DNA of 6,859 bases, from NCBI GenBank assembly GCA_028717525.1, contig JAQUNT010000125.1, forward strand, positions 1 to 6,859. Reading direction: 5' to 3'. Position 1 is the first letter of the stretch, and each line of letters starts with the position of its first letter. This DNA comes from Elusimicrobiota bacterium. GTDB lineage: Bacteria; Elusimicrobiota; Elusimicrobia; UBA1565; UBA9628. Positions 6,759-6,859 of the stretch are shown piece by piece. The position numbers were made by a program, and so were the translations under genes. Under the pieces are notes generated by a model. The model was given only the letters and a program-made list of their open reading frames with translations, did not search any database and was not told where the DNA came from.

Positions 6759-6859
6759 TCAGCCTCGCCTCGCGGCCTTCAGGATGGATCGGACCCGCGC
6801 GATCAGGACCTTGGGGCTGATCGGCTTGAAGAGATAGTCGTCGGCCCCGAGCTCCAGCC
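6759..6859 (-). CDS. Response regulator, C-terminal end of receiver domain (partial, 5' end outside window)
   Basis: Only the last 32 residues and a TGA stop are in the window. They read [20 protein letters not shown] and then a basic helix ending in ARRG. The [10 protein letters not shown] pattern is the hallmark of CheY-like receiver domains: the Lys of FKP is the conserved residue that contacts the phosphoryl group, followed by the cis-Pro and the alpha-5 helix. The protein stops directly after alpha-5, so no output domain follows the receiver. It is either a stand-alone CheY-type regulator or a protein with the receiver at its C-terminus. The phospho-accepting Asp lies outside the window. 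The stop is 2 bases before the start of the FN3 protein, and a complete histidine kinase is encoded three genes downstream, so that kinase is the obvious candidate partner (inference). The family call is firm; the pairing is not shown by sequence. Confidence 0.9.
   Translation of the reverse strand, partial: LELGADDYLFKPISPKVLIARVRSILKAARRG
6763..6771 (-). promoter_or_regulatory. Ribosome binding site deciding the TTG start of the FN3 protein
   Basis: On the minus strand the sequence is GAGGCGAGG, with the nearer GAGG 6 bases before the TTG at 6756. It lies inside the last codons of the response regulator. No in-frame ATG or GTG exists upstream within the window, so this purine-rich element is the main support for the TTG start. 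An in-frame CTG at 6762 is a weaker alternative. Confidence 0.55.

Noticed and set aside
5002..6837. Long plus-strand open frame (611 codons) antisense to the FN3 gene
   Set aside because: Its translation is a low-complexity Gly/Arg/Ala/Val mixture with no domain, as expected from the antisense of a very GC-rich gene. The minus-strand product has a signal peptide and recognisable domains.

Overview
The window reads as a single, fully packed, GC-rich operon on the minus strand. No gap between genes is longer than 2 bases. Transcription runs from the right edge to the left edge: (1) the C-terminal end of a response-regulator receiver domain; (2) a 761-residue secreted protein with four fibronectin-III-like segments and a FlgD/type-IX-like C-terminal beta domain; (3) a 648-residue PorV/PorQ (UPF0164)-type outer-membrane barrel with a C-terminal TPR extension; (4) a complete 492-residue membrane sensor histidine kinase; (5) the first 352 residues of a secreted, repeat-containing, tail-fibre-like surface protein that continues past base 1.

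Genes 2-3, 3-4 and 4-5 each overlap by exactly 4 bases (ATGA, ATGA, GTGA). Genes 1-2 are separated by 2 bases (TGA-AC-TTG). This arrangement implies translational coupling and one transcript. No promoter or terminator is visible; both must lie outside the window.

Organism: the combination of a PorV-like barrel, long FN3 proteins ending in a FlgD/type-IX-like domain, and fibre proteins opening with an 'MNFQGRLTDSSNNPLAG'-type module at very high GC resembles Elusimicrobiota or a related deep Gram-negative lineage with an outer membrane. This assignment is by recalled protein style only and is not proven; other phyla with PorV homologues (FCB group, Omnitrophota) remain possible.

How the parts may work together (inference): the two-component pair (genes 1 and 4) brackets genes for an outer-membrane PorV-like protein and a large secreted protein whose C-terminus resembles type IX cargo, followed by a long fibre-like surface protein. 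The layout suggests a surface-display cassette with its own signalling pair. The most noteworthy points are the mixed signalling/surface operon, the barrel-TPR fusion, and the partial fibre gene, which has no stop codon in the window and so is easily missed.
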